Origin: Gnetum montanum
Taxonomy: Eukaryota; Streptophyta; Gnetopsida; Gnetales; Gnetaceae
Direction: 5' to 3'
Length of the DNA stretch: 64,000 bases
NCBI GenBank assembly: GCA_015680685.1
Contig: MNCI01011020.1
Coordinates: 201,126 to 265,125, forward strand
The translations under genes were made by a program, and so were the position numbers. This document shows positions 21,170 to 32,399 of the stretch, one piece after another. Every line of letters begins with the position of its first letter. Position 1 is the stretch's first letter. The notes under the pieces were generated by a model. The model was not told the DNA's origin. It searched no databases and saw nothing but the letters and a program-made list of their open reading frames with translations.

Positions 21170-24038
21170 ATAAATTTCTCAAGGAGAGGTGACTTTGGAT
21201 CTGGGTTTATATCCTTGTTGGCAAAGTGATGCAAGCTACATAGTTGTATCAACCTTCATCTTTGGTGGCAAAGGTACAAATGCGTGGGGTGAAGACATAG
21301 TCTTGGGAGTACCTTTGATGGTATTTCCCTTTGACGTCTCTCCCACAAAGTGGACTTCTCACCTTGTGGGGTGATAAGGCTATTCAACTGCATTTCGTGG
21401 GGTAGGGGTCGTCAAGGGCATCATCCCCCTGATGAAGAATGAAGCTAGAGGTGTTAATGGACTAGATTGCATGGCTCTGCTAATAGGTGGTGCAAAGGTG
21501 GATGCCCATGATGGGACTTTTAGGATGAACAACTATTGCGGGCTTTGGTTAGCCGCTCGTGGTGCCGGTGCACTATGCTACGGCACATGGACCACAAATG
21601 GTTGTCGGGGTGGCCTAGGATCATTGTCAATGCTGATGGCATTGATTATGTAACCGGAATTGTTGGCGTTGAGGGGATTTGTATAAACATACATAGATTA
21701 GTTTTCGGGCCATACTAGGTTACTTTCATCCAACACCAGTTTCCCCAAGTCGATTAATCTTTGGATGTCATCCTATAATGCTAGATAGTAATTAGTGTTG
21801 TAAATGCACTATTGGTGGTAGTCACAAAACCTGTCCAGCCTAAAATCCCCAGGAACTAGAGGCTCATTGGGCAAGGCCAAATAGGTGTTTCGAATGAGCT
21901 CATAGTAGTGTTGATGTCTTGCATTTTCTTCTTCTGACATCTACTTGTGTTGGATGTGCCGTGCTGCCAATAGTTTCTTTAGGAGTTCTGAAGGCTTGAG
22001 GGGTAGTGGGGTGTACTTTGAATGGTCTTTGCTCTCAAAATTGGTTTTGGTATACATAGATGTCTCAGGTGTAGATATAGCAGGTTGCGATACATGGCCC
22101 TACTTGGGAACAAGGTTAGCCATAGGCATGGTAGATTTCTTGTTGTTCTTGCTACCATTTTTGCTAGGCTTAGGCTTGGCCTCAATCACCACAATGACCA
22201 CTATGGTTGTCGGGGCCTTACCATTGTCCTTCTTTGTGAAGGTGTTTTTGTAAGCGATGTAGGCCAAGTCTTTGCTTGCCTCATCTACGTATTGTATGCC
22301 CTTAGTCTGAGCAAAAGCCTAACTAAGGGAACGAGGAGTGAGGTAGTATAGTTTGGACTTGATAAAGTCATTTGTTGCACCCTTAAAGATGGCCAGTAGA
22401 TGAGCCTCCATGATGGGTTTGCGAATTTTGTTAAGGGTTGCACTCCATCATTGAATGAACTTATAGACTGGCTCTAGAGTATCTTACTTTATGCTCATCA
22501 ACTGGTCTAGCATAGTTTCTGGCTTCAAGTTGTACTTGAAGTGTGTTACAAACTAGGTCAATAGCTCTTCCAAAGTTGAAATGGATGAGTGTGGAAATGT
22601 GTAGTACTAATCCAAGGCTTTCCTAGCTAGAGACATGGTGAAGATGGGAATAATTGTGTGCGGCCATTATTGCAATAGCAAAGAATCGGACCTAAAGGTA
22701 ACAAGATGCGCATTGGGATCTACGTCCCTATCGTACTTCGTGAACTGTGGGAGAGAAATCCCTAGGGGTAGTGTTAAAGCAGGGATTATAGGCTGATAGG
22801 GTCATCCTAGTAGAAGTCCATAACTTGTACTATGCTTGACCCAATAGCTTTGAGGTGTTTTATTTCCTCAGTAAGGGTCTAGATGAGTTGGAATGCTTGG
22901 TCCAGAATTGGCGACGTTGTAGATAGTTGGGGAACTGCGGAGGAAACTCCCACTTGTGGCATGGTGGGGGCAGGGGCATGACCCATTGGTAGTACCATTG
23001 GGATGACCCCCATGAGCGGTGCTACCTATGTTGTCCACCACCCAGTAGGTGGCATTTTTAGGGTAGCAACCATTTGTTGGGCTACCGGATGGACTGCTTG
23101 CGTTGTTGGCATCATATACCATAATCCTGTGTTTGGTTGTGCTATCTGCGAGGCTTTGTGGGCTTGTGAACGGAGTAGTGAGACATTTGCGTCTCTTGCA
23201 AAATGGGTGAGGAAGAAAATGGGGCCCACTATGTGGATGGGCCGAGGCCCACCATAGTGGGTGGAATAGATGTAAATGTAGAAATAGAGATAGAAGTCAC
23301 ATATGATTGTGAAATAGGCACGGTAAAAACATATGGCAGAGTAGCCACAATTGGCGTATGCTGTGCTATAAGAATGGACTATTGAATAGTTGGCAAAGGG
23401 ATAATAGCTAAAAATGACATAGGAGAAAGAGGGTGTTGGAACCCCACGGGATTGGCATGGCTACCCATAGCAGATGTAATTGCGGGTTGTGGAAGCGTAG
23501 GACTAATAAAAAAGGGAGTGGTGATAGACGATGGCTTGTCCTAGAAGGACTATGTAGGAGGGATGGGAATGGGGTTGGTTGGACCTCCCTCATCTGATTG
23601 GGAATTGAGTTCCTCGTATCCATACTAGAAAGCATCATCTTGGTTGGACACAGTGTCTTGTTGCTCTCTAAGCCTAGCCAACTAGATTAGTTGGTTTAGA
23701 AGCCATTGTTACACTTGTGTTAAAGGTAAAGAAATGCTGGGAGTAGGAACAAACTCCTTCCTGTTGTAGTAGGCAAACTCAAAGCTATGTTTATCCTCGA
23801 GTTTGTGTACATCCAGGGGCAGATTGACTTGCACCTTTGCATAGAGGAAACTATAATGCTCATGTTACTAGGCCAATCCCTCAGGTTCTCAATTTTGGAT
23901 TCTGAGAGATCAACGTGTTTCTAGAATCAGGTTTAGCGATTCTTCGGCACCAGTAGTGCCTTGAACTATGATGGGATCTTCAATGTTGAAGGGAACTTCC
24001 ACATTGAAGACATTGGCAACAGTAGTTGGAACAACCAT
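21170..24038 (-). pseudogene. GAG-B gag
   Basis: The start is set at Met 24,038 (MVVPTTVANVF...). FLYAKVQVNLPLD near 23,850 matches the N-terminal block of the other gags. The capsid-like region lies at 22,690-22,270, with PV/IMEAHLLAIFKGATN and FIKSKLYYLTP-type blocks. A zinc-knuckle remnant at 21,840-21,760 has lost one Cys (Cys to Tyr). The Pro-rich linker runs to 21,170. Several in-frame stops are present. Confidence 0.78.
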
Positions 24039-24129
24039 TGTAAGTTGAGTAATTTTGCAGAAGAGTGCAACAAGTGCAAAAAAGAACAAAGAGACTGAAA
24101 GGCAACAAAAAGAAGGCTTCACATCTTGT

Positions 24130-25330
24130 CAGATTCCCGAGGAACTATCGAGGTGATTGATCTGCACCACACAAAGCATAAACAATTGTGAAAGGTTGTC
24201 ACGTTTATGCCAGTGCACGATGAGGTTTAGAGTACATGCAAGACTACTGTAAGATAGGCAAGCTAACTAGCAATCAAAGGCTTTGCATCTTGCAGGATCC
24301 TAGAGGGACCATCGAAGCAACCACTTTGTACCATGTGAGATGGGGTATAGAACGCATGCAAGACTACCATAAGACAAGCTAGTTAACTGGTGACCAAGAA
24401 GGCTTTATGTCTCGCAGGGTTCTAGAGGAACAGTTGAGGTGACTGGTCTGTACCACACATGATGGGGTATAGAACACATGCAAGATTGCTGTAAGACAAA
24501 CATGCTAACTAGTGATCAAAGGCTTTGTGTCTCATAGGATCCTAGAGGGATCATTGAAGTGACCGCTCTGTACCACTCTAGATGGGGTATAGAACACATG
24601 CAAGACTATCATAAGACAAGCTAGTTAACTAGTGATCAAATGCTTTGAGTCTTGTAGGATCCAAAAGGGACCATCGAAGCTACCATTTTGTACCATGTGA
24701 TATGGGGTATAGAACACATGCAAGACTACCATAAGACAAGCTAATTAACTAGCGACCAAGAAGGCTTTATGTCTTGTAGGGTTCTAGAGGAACTGTCAAG
24801 GTAATCGGTTTGTACCACACATGATGGGTTATAGAACACATGTAAGACTACCATAAGATAGGCAAGCTAACTAGCGATCAAAGGCTTTGCGTCTTGTAGG
24901 ATCCCAGAGGGACTATTGAAGCGACTGCTTTGTACCATGGGAGATGGGGTACAGAATGCATGCAAGACTACCGTAAGACAAGCTAGTTAGCTAGTGACCA
25001 AGAAGGCTTTATGTCTCGTAGAGTTCCAGAGGAACCGTTGAGGTGACCAGTCTATACCACATGTGATGGGGTACAGAGCGCATGCAAGACTACCGTAAGA
25101 CAGGCAAGCTAACAAACGATCAAAGGCTTTGCCTCTCGTAGGATCCCAGAGGGACCGTCGAAGTGACTAATCTATACCATGCTAGATGGGGTACAGAACG
25201 CATGCAAGACTACCATAAGACAAGCTAGTTAATTGGCAATCAGAGGTCTCATGTTTTGTAGGGCTCCCGAGGAATCGTCGAGGCAACCAATCTGCACTGC
25301 ACAAAGCACAAACAACCGCAAAATGGTGTC
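24130..25330 (-). repeat. ~120-bp tandem repeat array in the GAG-B leader
   Basis: Nine to ten units are keyed by GACTACCRTAAGACAAGCTA at 24,246, 24,362, 24,485, 24,604, 24,723, 24,845, 24,964, 25,087 and 25,207, giving spacings of 116-123 bp. Two unit types largely alternate: one with ATCAAAGGCTTTGCGTC and one with ACCAAGAAGGCTTTATGTC. This suggests a ~240-bp higher-order repeat. The array lies between PBS and gag. Confidence 0.92.
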
Positions 25331-25401
25331 GCATTTACACTTATGCATATTAGGGTGCAGAAGGCTCATAGAACTACCATGACATGTGGAAAAGACACCA
25401 A

Positions 25402-25421
25402 AAGCCCTTCTTCTAGCACCA
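25402..25421 (-). promoter_or_regulatory. GAG-B primer-binding site
   Basis: The minus strand reads TGGTGCTAGAAGAAGGGC, six bases inside the LTR end. It differs by a few transitions from the sites in GAG-A, GAG-C and GAG-E. Confidence 0.75.
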
Positions 25422-25427
25422 GAAAAC

Positions 25428-26175
25428 TATAATGATCAAACATTTTGACGACTGGAAAACACCAAGGGGTCAGCGGGTGCAACAGTCTTGACCTCATACC
25501 CACGGGAGGTCCGTGCTAGGTGTGAGTGGATACGGGGCACCCTAAACGGTCTAGTCAATTAGATAGGGACTTAATTGGCATCTATATAGCCTTTTGCAAC
25601 ATATAGTTTTGAAAATGGATATGAAAATGTGAAGTAATGCTTGAAAGTAAATAAAGCAAAAAAAAAAGTGCAAAACGCAATAAGAAGCAGGAAACAAGGT
25701 AAAATGTAGTTAGAAAAATGCATCGCTCTGAGGCTACAAGCTTACTCTATCAATGTGGATACAGTCGGTCTCATCGAGGTATTTATAGGGCTAAAGGGCA
25801 CGCAAAGGGAACGATTTGGATGCCACGTGCCCTAGGCCCACGTTGACTTGCTAGCACCGCATGTGCCATGTATGACCATTGGACCTACATGGCCAGAAAA
25901 TTTTGACGACTGGAAAACTTGCTGAACTGTTTCGTGCATCTAGAATGCTGTTGCCAACTTCATGCATCATTTCTGAGCAGGCTGTTGGCTGGGCAGGCTA
26001 CTTAGGTGGATAGGAAGGATGACATGTAGATCCTGTTTACACCTAAATTAGAAAATTTTCTAAACTGGTCGGCCTGAATTCAAAGCGTTTTCCTCCCGAA
26101 GAACTGCCATAGTGCTTGCACAAATTGCAAGGCCTAGTGAAGCAAGAATGACTTCAGAATTTTTGGGGTGTTTCA
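25428..26175 (-). repeat. GAG-B 5' LTR
   Basis: About 748 bp, ending at 25,428 next to the PBS. The plus-strand right end reads GGTGTTTCA, the complement of the family start TGAAACACC. The TATA box (CCCTATAAAT) is at 25,781-25,790. The CAAGGGGTCAGCGGG block near 25,470 matches GAG-C near 35,100. It is about half the length of the GAG-E and AUT-D LTRs; the U3 repeats are missing. Confidence 0.78.
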
Positions 26176-27287
26176 AAGAGCATAACCACTAACCATAACA
26201 TGCTATAGTAAATACCAACACCCCAGCCTCACCAACATAGATGAGGAAGAAGATTCATTGAGGTGCCTTCCTAGGGTGTGTAGAGAGAAATGAAGGGAGA
26301 TGCCATTGACTTGGTAAGGTGCTATCATCTAGCCCTTATAATTTTTTATTTTCTTTTGGTTTTCACATTGTTTACATGAGGTTTTCGGTTTTACGGATGG
26401 CCTACCTTGGGTAGTCGCCACCACCATTGCTGTGGTTGCCATGGAAGCCATAACTAAGAGGAAGGAGTGAATGTGGTGATGAGTTTTGTGAGTTTCTAAT
26501 TTTTTTAGATCTTCTATGTGTGAAGTTTTTTTTGTGTACTATGCATGGTGCGAGGCAAGGGTTTTCTACATACCACACATGACATGGGATGAGGGTTTTC
26601 TATTTACCATGCAAGACATGGGATAGGGTCGAAATGGTTGCAAGATGAGAACATAGAGTGTAATGATCAAGATTAAGTAGTACCAAGTGCTAGAGTGTAA
26701 TAAAGTGGGAAGCTATGTCATGCCTAGATTTCTATGCTTGGGGGTTATGCTCTAATGTTACACTTTTATGAGTTAGAAAATTTTTGAACTTTTCCATTTG
26801 GAGGGTACACTCCTAAGAGCATGAAAAAAATTTGGAAAAATTGACATTGTTTAAGGGTTATGCTTTGCAGGGAGTGTAGCCAATAGTTGAAAATTTTTTG
26901 TAGTTTTTCACATGTTACACTTTGCAAGGAGTGTAACCAATAGTTAGAAAAAAAATTTGAAACTTTTAAGGATTATGCTCTATAAGGAGCATAACTAACA
27001 GTAGAAATTTTTTGACATTTTTCAAGGGTTATGCTAAGCATAACCAATAGTTAGAAATTTTTTTCTTGTTTTGATATTTTCAAAGTTAGAAAATGATAAG
27101 TGCAAATGTGAAATGGAAACATTAGTACTGTGGCTTGTTGAGGACTAGGCACATTAGATGGGTATGCTGACATCCCTTTCCTATGGGGTTTGTTAGGAAA
27201 ACTAAGGGTTTTGCTAAAGGGCTAAGTATAATTTTGATGTTTTTTTATGTATCCAATGCTAACACTCTCTTCTTGTTGCTATTGTAG
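26176..27287 (+). other. Region upstream of the gene relic; repeat at 26,760-27,060, otherwise nothing recognised
   Basis: No coding region is supported. At 26,760-27,060 about four units of 65-70 bp recur, keyed by GGAGYRTAACCAATAGTTAG and AAATTTTTTG. At 27,250-27,287 there is a plausible intron 3' end (TGCTAAC branch-like motif, pyrimidine-rich tract, ATTGTAG) leading into the relic. An ACCACACATGACATGGGAT motif occurs twice near 26,570-26,620. Confidence 0.45.
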
Positions 27288-28174
27288 CTATAGGATACTA
27301 TTGAAACCTATCCTTATCATAGTGGAGTTGGTGGGTATCTTATGTTATATGAGTGAACCCTTGCCAAATGTACCTACACCAAACATGCACATGGGTCACC
27401 AAGTGGTGTGCTTTAGGTCAAGAGCATAGGAATTCCTAGAATTCTTGCTCCAACACTTTAGTATGATGATGTGGTCACACTTAGTAGCAGAAGCAGCCAA
27501 CACCATTATGGAAACATTATTGCTTAAGCCAAACTGGGGCATCCTAAGATTTATGTCTAATGAGCCTTCTACTAGTGATGGAGTAGGAAGTTTATGCCAA
27601 GGCCCCATAGGTCTTAGGCCTTTATCTAGAACCTAGGAGATGACAGAATTCCAATGCTATAACAAGAAAAACACTCTATTTATTTCTTGATGGATGCATA
27701 CTCTTTTTTAGAGCCTACCGAGGATAGTATATTGTGTCATAGGGTGAGTTCTTTTACAATTTTTTCACTATCCATTTGATTATGACTCATATGAGGATGC
27801 TAACTACTTATGTTTATTGCCAGATTTGCTATCAACACATTTGGCCTCCATGATGAGGAGGATGCCTTGAACTTGACCCACACTACCATATAAGAATTCT
27901 CATCCTTTGAGAATTTTTGTGCAATGATGACTAGATAGATTAGGTATAACTTAGTGGAATACCATCATTAGTTCTCTAAGGACTATGAGAGATGTCAAAC
28001 CTATGGCTAGATGGATGAAAAGTGGGTGAATGGTGTACCAAGAATAGAGGAAGTTTTATCTCCACCACCACCATCTCGCACACCATTTTTGCCACATGAG
28101 TAGTGTATCATTTTTCTTATGTGTTTATTTCTTTGCTTTTCTCATGTTTTTAACTTTGCTTTCACCTATTGTAG

Positions 28175-29200
28175 CCATGATGACTTCAAGAGAGGTCATG
28201 GTGGTTGCAACTAGCCACACTGAGGCTATCCTCATCATGAAATATGGTGATGCTGAAGGTTTAAAGCATTGGTTATGCCATGAGGCCCCAATGGAGTTAA
28301 CTAGGAAGCTTCAATGGGCTGGGATAATGGACCTTTACTTGGCCCTTAGCCTAAGCATCTCAGTGGCTGAGATGATTACTATTATTGACTCCTTCAGTGA
28401 GAGCGTTGGTTGTTTCATCATGTAGGTCCATGGTGTGCAGGTGATTTTTGATATTACAGATGAATTCATTGTAGACCTCTTCAGCCTTTCCTTAGAGGAC
28501 CTACCAGTTACTAAAAACTTTGATAAAGACATGGATCATAGAGGGGACGTTGAGGAGTGGCTAGGGACTTCTAAGTCCTACACAAAGATACTTGTCAAGG
28601 AAGTAAAACTACATGTTGTCTATCACCTTTACCTAGCCTTTCGTGCACGCATGTTCCCAAAGTTGCTCTCTCATGGAAAAAGTCTTAGGGTGGAGTAGGC
28701 TTGGGTAATGAGGGATGTGATAGAGGAAGGCACATGGTACAATTGGGCATCTTACCTTGCCAACAACTTGCATGTTGAAATTATTAGATTGTGCCACAAC
28801 CTCTAGGCGAGGTCACATGTGCACTTCACATTCTTTGTAGCATGCTTGTGAAGGTTTGTGGAGCTTTTGGTGGTTAGGAAGGATGGGTGATGGATGGTGC
28901 AAGATCACAAGAAACTTTCCAAGCTATGGATTCAGCACCTATTTACTATCATGTGTTCATAGGATTTCCCAAAGGTAATTGATGACTCATTTTCTCTAAC
29001 AACTAGAGGCCACTTAGGACGATCTCACCACTCATGTGATAGTGGAGGTGAGGCCCCACTAACTAACATTGGAAATGCGACTAGAGGGGTGTAACTCATT
29101 ACTGAGGCCATGGTATCATCAAGGATAAAAATTAAATCATGTCCCATAGAGGAGCCCATACATGAGTTGGAGGAAATCACAAAAAGAATCCAATTAAAAT
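28175..29200 (+). pseudogene. Main exon of the relic gene
   Basis: The exon stays in one frame for about 340 codons, interrupted only by TAG/TAA codons at positions such as 28,423 and 28,696, most easily explained as former Gln codons. It begins after the acceptor CCTATTGTAG. Before it, the exon at 27,824-28,100 has frame FAINTFGLHDEEDALNLTHT and ends in SPPPPSRTPFLPHE. The predicted product is a soluble, mixed alpha/beta protein with no clear signal peptide. Confidence 0.5.
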
Positions 29201-29258
29201 TTCATGATTTATGTTTAGAAATTGTACATGAGTATAAATCATCAGATATTGCTATAAT

Positions 29259-29540
29259 ATGCTATGCTATGCTATACTAATCATTGAAAATTCCAATTCT
29301 AACTCACGTGGATCATCAGATGTAGGTAAGAGGGCCTCTACAACAATGGTAGAGCTCACAATGGATGATGTCCCTCAAACTAAGGGACAGGTACTAGATG
29401 AAGAAGAGAAAAAAGCTGTAGAGGTCCTACTACAACTAGAGAAAGAAGGGTTTCTACAGTTTGATGGGGGTGACTTTGAAAATTTCTTTGACAATATGCA
29501 AATGGATGATCCCCTCACTCTTACATCTGAGGCTTGTTGG
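29259..29540 (+). pseudogene. Exon-like acidic segment of the relic gene
   Basis: An open stretch carries GKRASTTMVELTMDDVPQTK, EEEKKAVEVLLQLEKEGFL and NFFDNMQMDDPLTLTSEAC. It is rich in Asp/Glu and predicted helical. It ends at a possible donor GTAGGAG (29,541). It is shifted in frame relative to 28,175-29,200, so an intron or a frameshift lies between them. Confidence 0.45.
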
Positions 29541-30384
29541 GTAGGAGCTTTGCATCGTCATCTTTTTTTTTCTTTTTGTGTTTTTAACTTTTACACCTTT
29601 GGCTATTGGCTATATGATAATTACTAAATATGTTGTATCATAGCTAGTGATGTTTTGGCTAAGTTTCCAATGTCCACATCCACTTTTTGTATCCAGCTAT
29701 GGGTGGAGACACCTAATAAATTTGCCTTCATGTAAGACCTAGTGGAGGACATGATGAACCAAATACAAAAAATAGATCCTGAGATTGGTATGCCTATGTT
29801 TTTCTACCTTTGCTTTACTGATTTGCTATTTAATTTTATGGCTAATATTACCTTGCCTATTGTGTGGCCACAAGTTCCTAGCTTCAATGAGACCCAAATA
29901 AGGTGGCTAGAGTTGATGCTATGCTTGAATTTTCCCTTGGGGTGGAGCAAGTTCCTTGTCATATGTATGATAAGGCAAGTAAGTGTGCACTCTCATATGT
30001 AAAAGCATTGTGGAAATGTAGGTGGACTAACAAGCACTTGTCGAAATGGGTGCATGAGCTCTAGGAAAGGAGGGAAAGCCAAGACATAAAATTAGAGGAC
30101 CTAGAAGCCTGTTAGGATTTTCTAATAGCTTGTGACAAAGGAGATGGTACCTGGTGAACAACTAAGATTGACTATTCCAAGTACTAGTTAGCCATCTATG
30201 GTAAAATGAGGCCACCCGAGAGGTGATCGAGAAATAGATACAAATGGACCTACTAGCTAGGAAGAACTAGGACTGGAAGGATTACAGTGCCAAAGTGTAT
30301 TAATGGGATTAAACATAAAAGAACCACAAACACCACTACAAGCAAGAGTGAGAGGCGTACCTTAAAAGGTACAAAGGTGAGTCC

Positions 30385-30678
30385 ATGAAACATCATTGCT
30401 GTGACATGTTCCTTGATGCAATTGGTGAAACACAGACTTATGAACGATTTTCTAGCAATGTAGTGGTAAGTGGAACCATAGAGAGACACATTGCTATGCC
30501 TTTAGGAGAGGCTACTTCTACTAGGTTTTCATCATGGCCACTCTCATGGACAAATGTGAAGAAAGGAAAGACCCTCACAAGTATTGACCTTGGTGAGGAG
30601 GATTGGACATAGCTATTAGAGGTGGAAACCCTACAATACTTAGAGGTCAACCTTGATAGGATGCCTCTCAATATGGAT
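30385..30678 (+). pseudogene. Exon-like segment near the end of the relic gene
   Basis: The open frame reads KHHCCDMFLDAIGETQTYER, then SSWPLSWTNVKKGKTLTSID and, after a TAG, EVETLQYLEVNLDRMPLNMD. It ends at the consensus donor GTAAGT (30,679). The acceptor TAAAGTAG at 30,788 precedes the final acidic exon. Confidence 0.45.
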
Positions 30679-31050
30679 GTAAGTTCTACTTAGGTTGGTT
30701 TAGTTTGAATTTCCTTTATCTACCTTGTGATAATTTTGCATGTCACTTATTTGTTAGCTGGTTTATTATTTTATTTTTCTTAAAGTAGGTTCTAGGCAAT
30801 GACATGGGACCCAAAAAAGTAGCAAAGGAAGAGGAAGAAGAAGAACCGCAACCCCCACCAAACACCACTAGTTGAGCAACCCAAAATGTAGCCCTACTAT
30901 TGGGCAGTTTTGCATTTTTGACAATTTTTATCTTGGATGTACATTTAAATTATATATTTTATTGATGATTTAATGGAAATGTGATGATGATTCATATATC
31001 ATTTTTTTGTATTTTATTTAATGTTATGGGAATTTTAACTTGCGCTTGAT

Positions 31051-31310
31051 TGATGCAATTGGACCCCTTGTGGGCCCCCATTCCAGTTTAAGGCCATTAT
31101 GGGCCATTGTGCAAAGGAAAGTAGGTTGGCAATTTTTCGCCTTAGTGGGTCGTGTGAAAATTTACGGTCTTTCTAGGCTTTGGTACCAAAAATAAGTAGG
31201 TTGCTAGTTTTAGGCCTTAGCAAGTTGTGTGATAGTTTAGGACCTTTCCAGGTTGTAGCATCAAAAGGAAGTAGGTTACTAGTTTTAGGCTTTATCAGGT
31301 CTTTTTTTTT
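31051..31310 (-). repeat. GAG-C tail repeats
   Basis: Three to four degenerate units of about 65 bp contain AGTAGGTTRCTAGTTTTAGGC on the plus strand; the minus strand reads GGCCTAAAACTAG-type ends. The GGCCATTATGGGCCATTGTG unit at 31,090-31,115 matches the GAG-B and GAG-E tail units. Confidence 0.65.
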
Positions 31311-31739
31311 CTTGAAAATGAAAGGGCTAAATTAAACCACATAAACTAAAGAAATGAAACAACTAATGTTAGATGCAAAGGACTACACAAACATAACTAT
31401 ACAAGCAAAAAATAAAGGGAAAGCAAGACATGCAACTGAACTAAGCGGATACCTTAATCATGTAAGTATTTCCTAACCTAATGTGGGTTAAGAAGTGAAT
31501 AAGGTCTAGGAGGCACAAGGTGATACTTGCCTAGACCTTCATCAGTTGTGCAAAAGGGAAATTCTACCTAGAAAGCTTCCTTAGGGAGGTTTCTCATTTT
31601 GTTTGGTTTCCTAGATGGATCAGCTAGACAAAGTTGGCCTTCATCTTGAACAAGTCGCATGTCTTTAGAGAACTCTACTTTTGACCCTTACTCTACATCA
31701 ATGTTATTGATGGTTAGGGGAGATACATTATCACCATAT

Positions 31740-32350
31740 ATTACCATGTCTCCACCCTCATAGGGTAGGTGGATCTCTTAATGGATAGGTGAAGAGTGGC
31801 CCATAACTAGGCTAGCCAAGACCTCCCTAGGATCAAGTTGAACTCGGGCATCTCTTCAATGATAATGAATTTAGTATTAGTGGGGAATTTATCCCTTACA
31901 ATGAAATCTATCATGACCATTCCCTTTACAATAACACGTACTCCATTTAAGGATTTTAAGCATGTGATTTTAGTTGGCTTGATCTAGTCAACTAAACCAA
32001 GTTTGTCAACAATGGAAATGCAATGACATTGGTTGCTACCCCATCATCAACATGCACCTTGTGGATTTTGTACTATCCTATGTGAATCATTTTAAACATT
32101 TGAGCACTAGTCACCTAACCCTTTTCAGGGTCAACCTGAACCACCTCATCATGAAATGTTAGGTATGTTGACCTCGACTCTTGGGTTATGTAGGGAAGTA
32201 TTACAACATGGATGACTTTTTCATTTGCTGGAATGTCCTCCTTGATGGGAATGGAAGTCAACATGTAGACTCATGCTTCACGGTGAGTAGATGAGGTCAT
32301 TATTAGGTTATACAAGCTCAAAGTTATATTTTTTTTATTTGAGAGCCTAT
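31740..32350 (-). pseudogene. GAG-C aspartic protease with SLY-L box
   Basis: The minus strand shows the box LSLYNLIMTSSTHREA near 32,320-32,275. The active-site segment VHVDDGVATNVIAF follows near 32,063-32,020 (again D-D-G), and then a degraded FNLILG..W block near 31,830. It is collinear with GAG-B and GAG-E and has more stops than either. Confidence 0.75.
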
Positions 32351-32399
32351 TTAACTTGTGCCAATGCATCTAAGAAGTCTTTTCTACTACCTATAATTT

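Larger units (their letters stand above)
19474..26175 (-). mobile_element. GAG-B: gag-protease LTR element
   Basis: The minus-strand order is LTR (26,175-25,428), PBS, ~120-bp leader repeats, gag (24,038 onward), protease (20,516-21,112), tail. No RT or integrase sequence was found between the protease and the GAG-A LTR. The element shares that LTR with GAG-A, or the 3' LTR has been lost. Confidence 0.82.
27288..30900 (+). pseudogene. Multi-exon gene relic, function unknown
   Basis: The coding-like stretches on the plus strand are separated by short segments with plant-type intron features (GT...AG, 80-110 bp, T-rich, branch-like CTAAC/CTAAT). Candidate introns are 27,744-27,823, ~28,100-28,174, 29,541-29,643, 29,788-29,874 and 30,679-30,788 (the last with the donor GTAAGT). 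The best exon, 28,175-29,200, reads KHWLCHEAPMELTRKLQWAG, then VIFDITDEFIVDLFSLSLE and VKEVKLHVVYHLYLAFRARM, broken by TAG stops. The last exon ends in an acidic stretch (VAKEEEEEEPQPPPNTTS). I do not recognise the family. A plant-mobile-domain or transposase-derived protein is possible but unproven. Introns argue against a plain retrotransposon frame. Confidence 0.55.

Noticed and set aside
22022-22351. Plus-strand frames at 22.0-22.35 kb with hydrophobic stretches
   Set aside because: Antisense to GAG-B gag; hydrophobicity reflects the complement of a Pro/Thr/Ala-rich linker.
28970-29010. Extra intron GTAATT...ACTAG in the relic gene
   Set aside because: At about 36 bp it is too short for a plant intron and the sequence reads through in frame.
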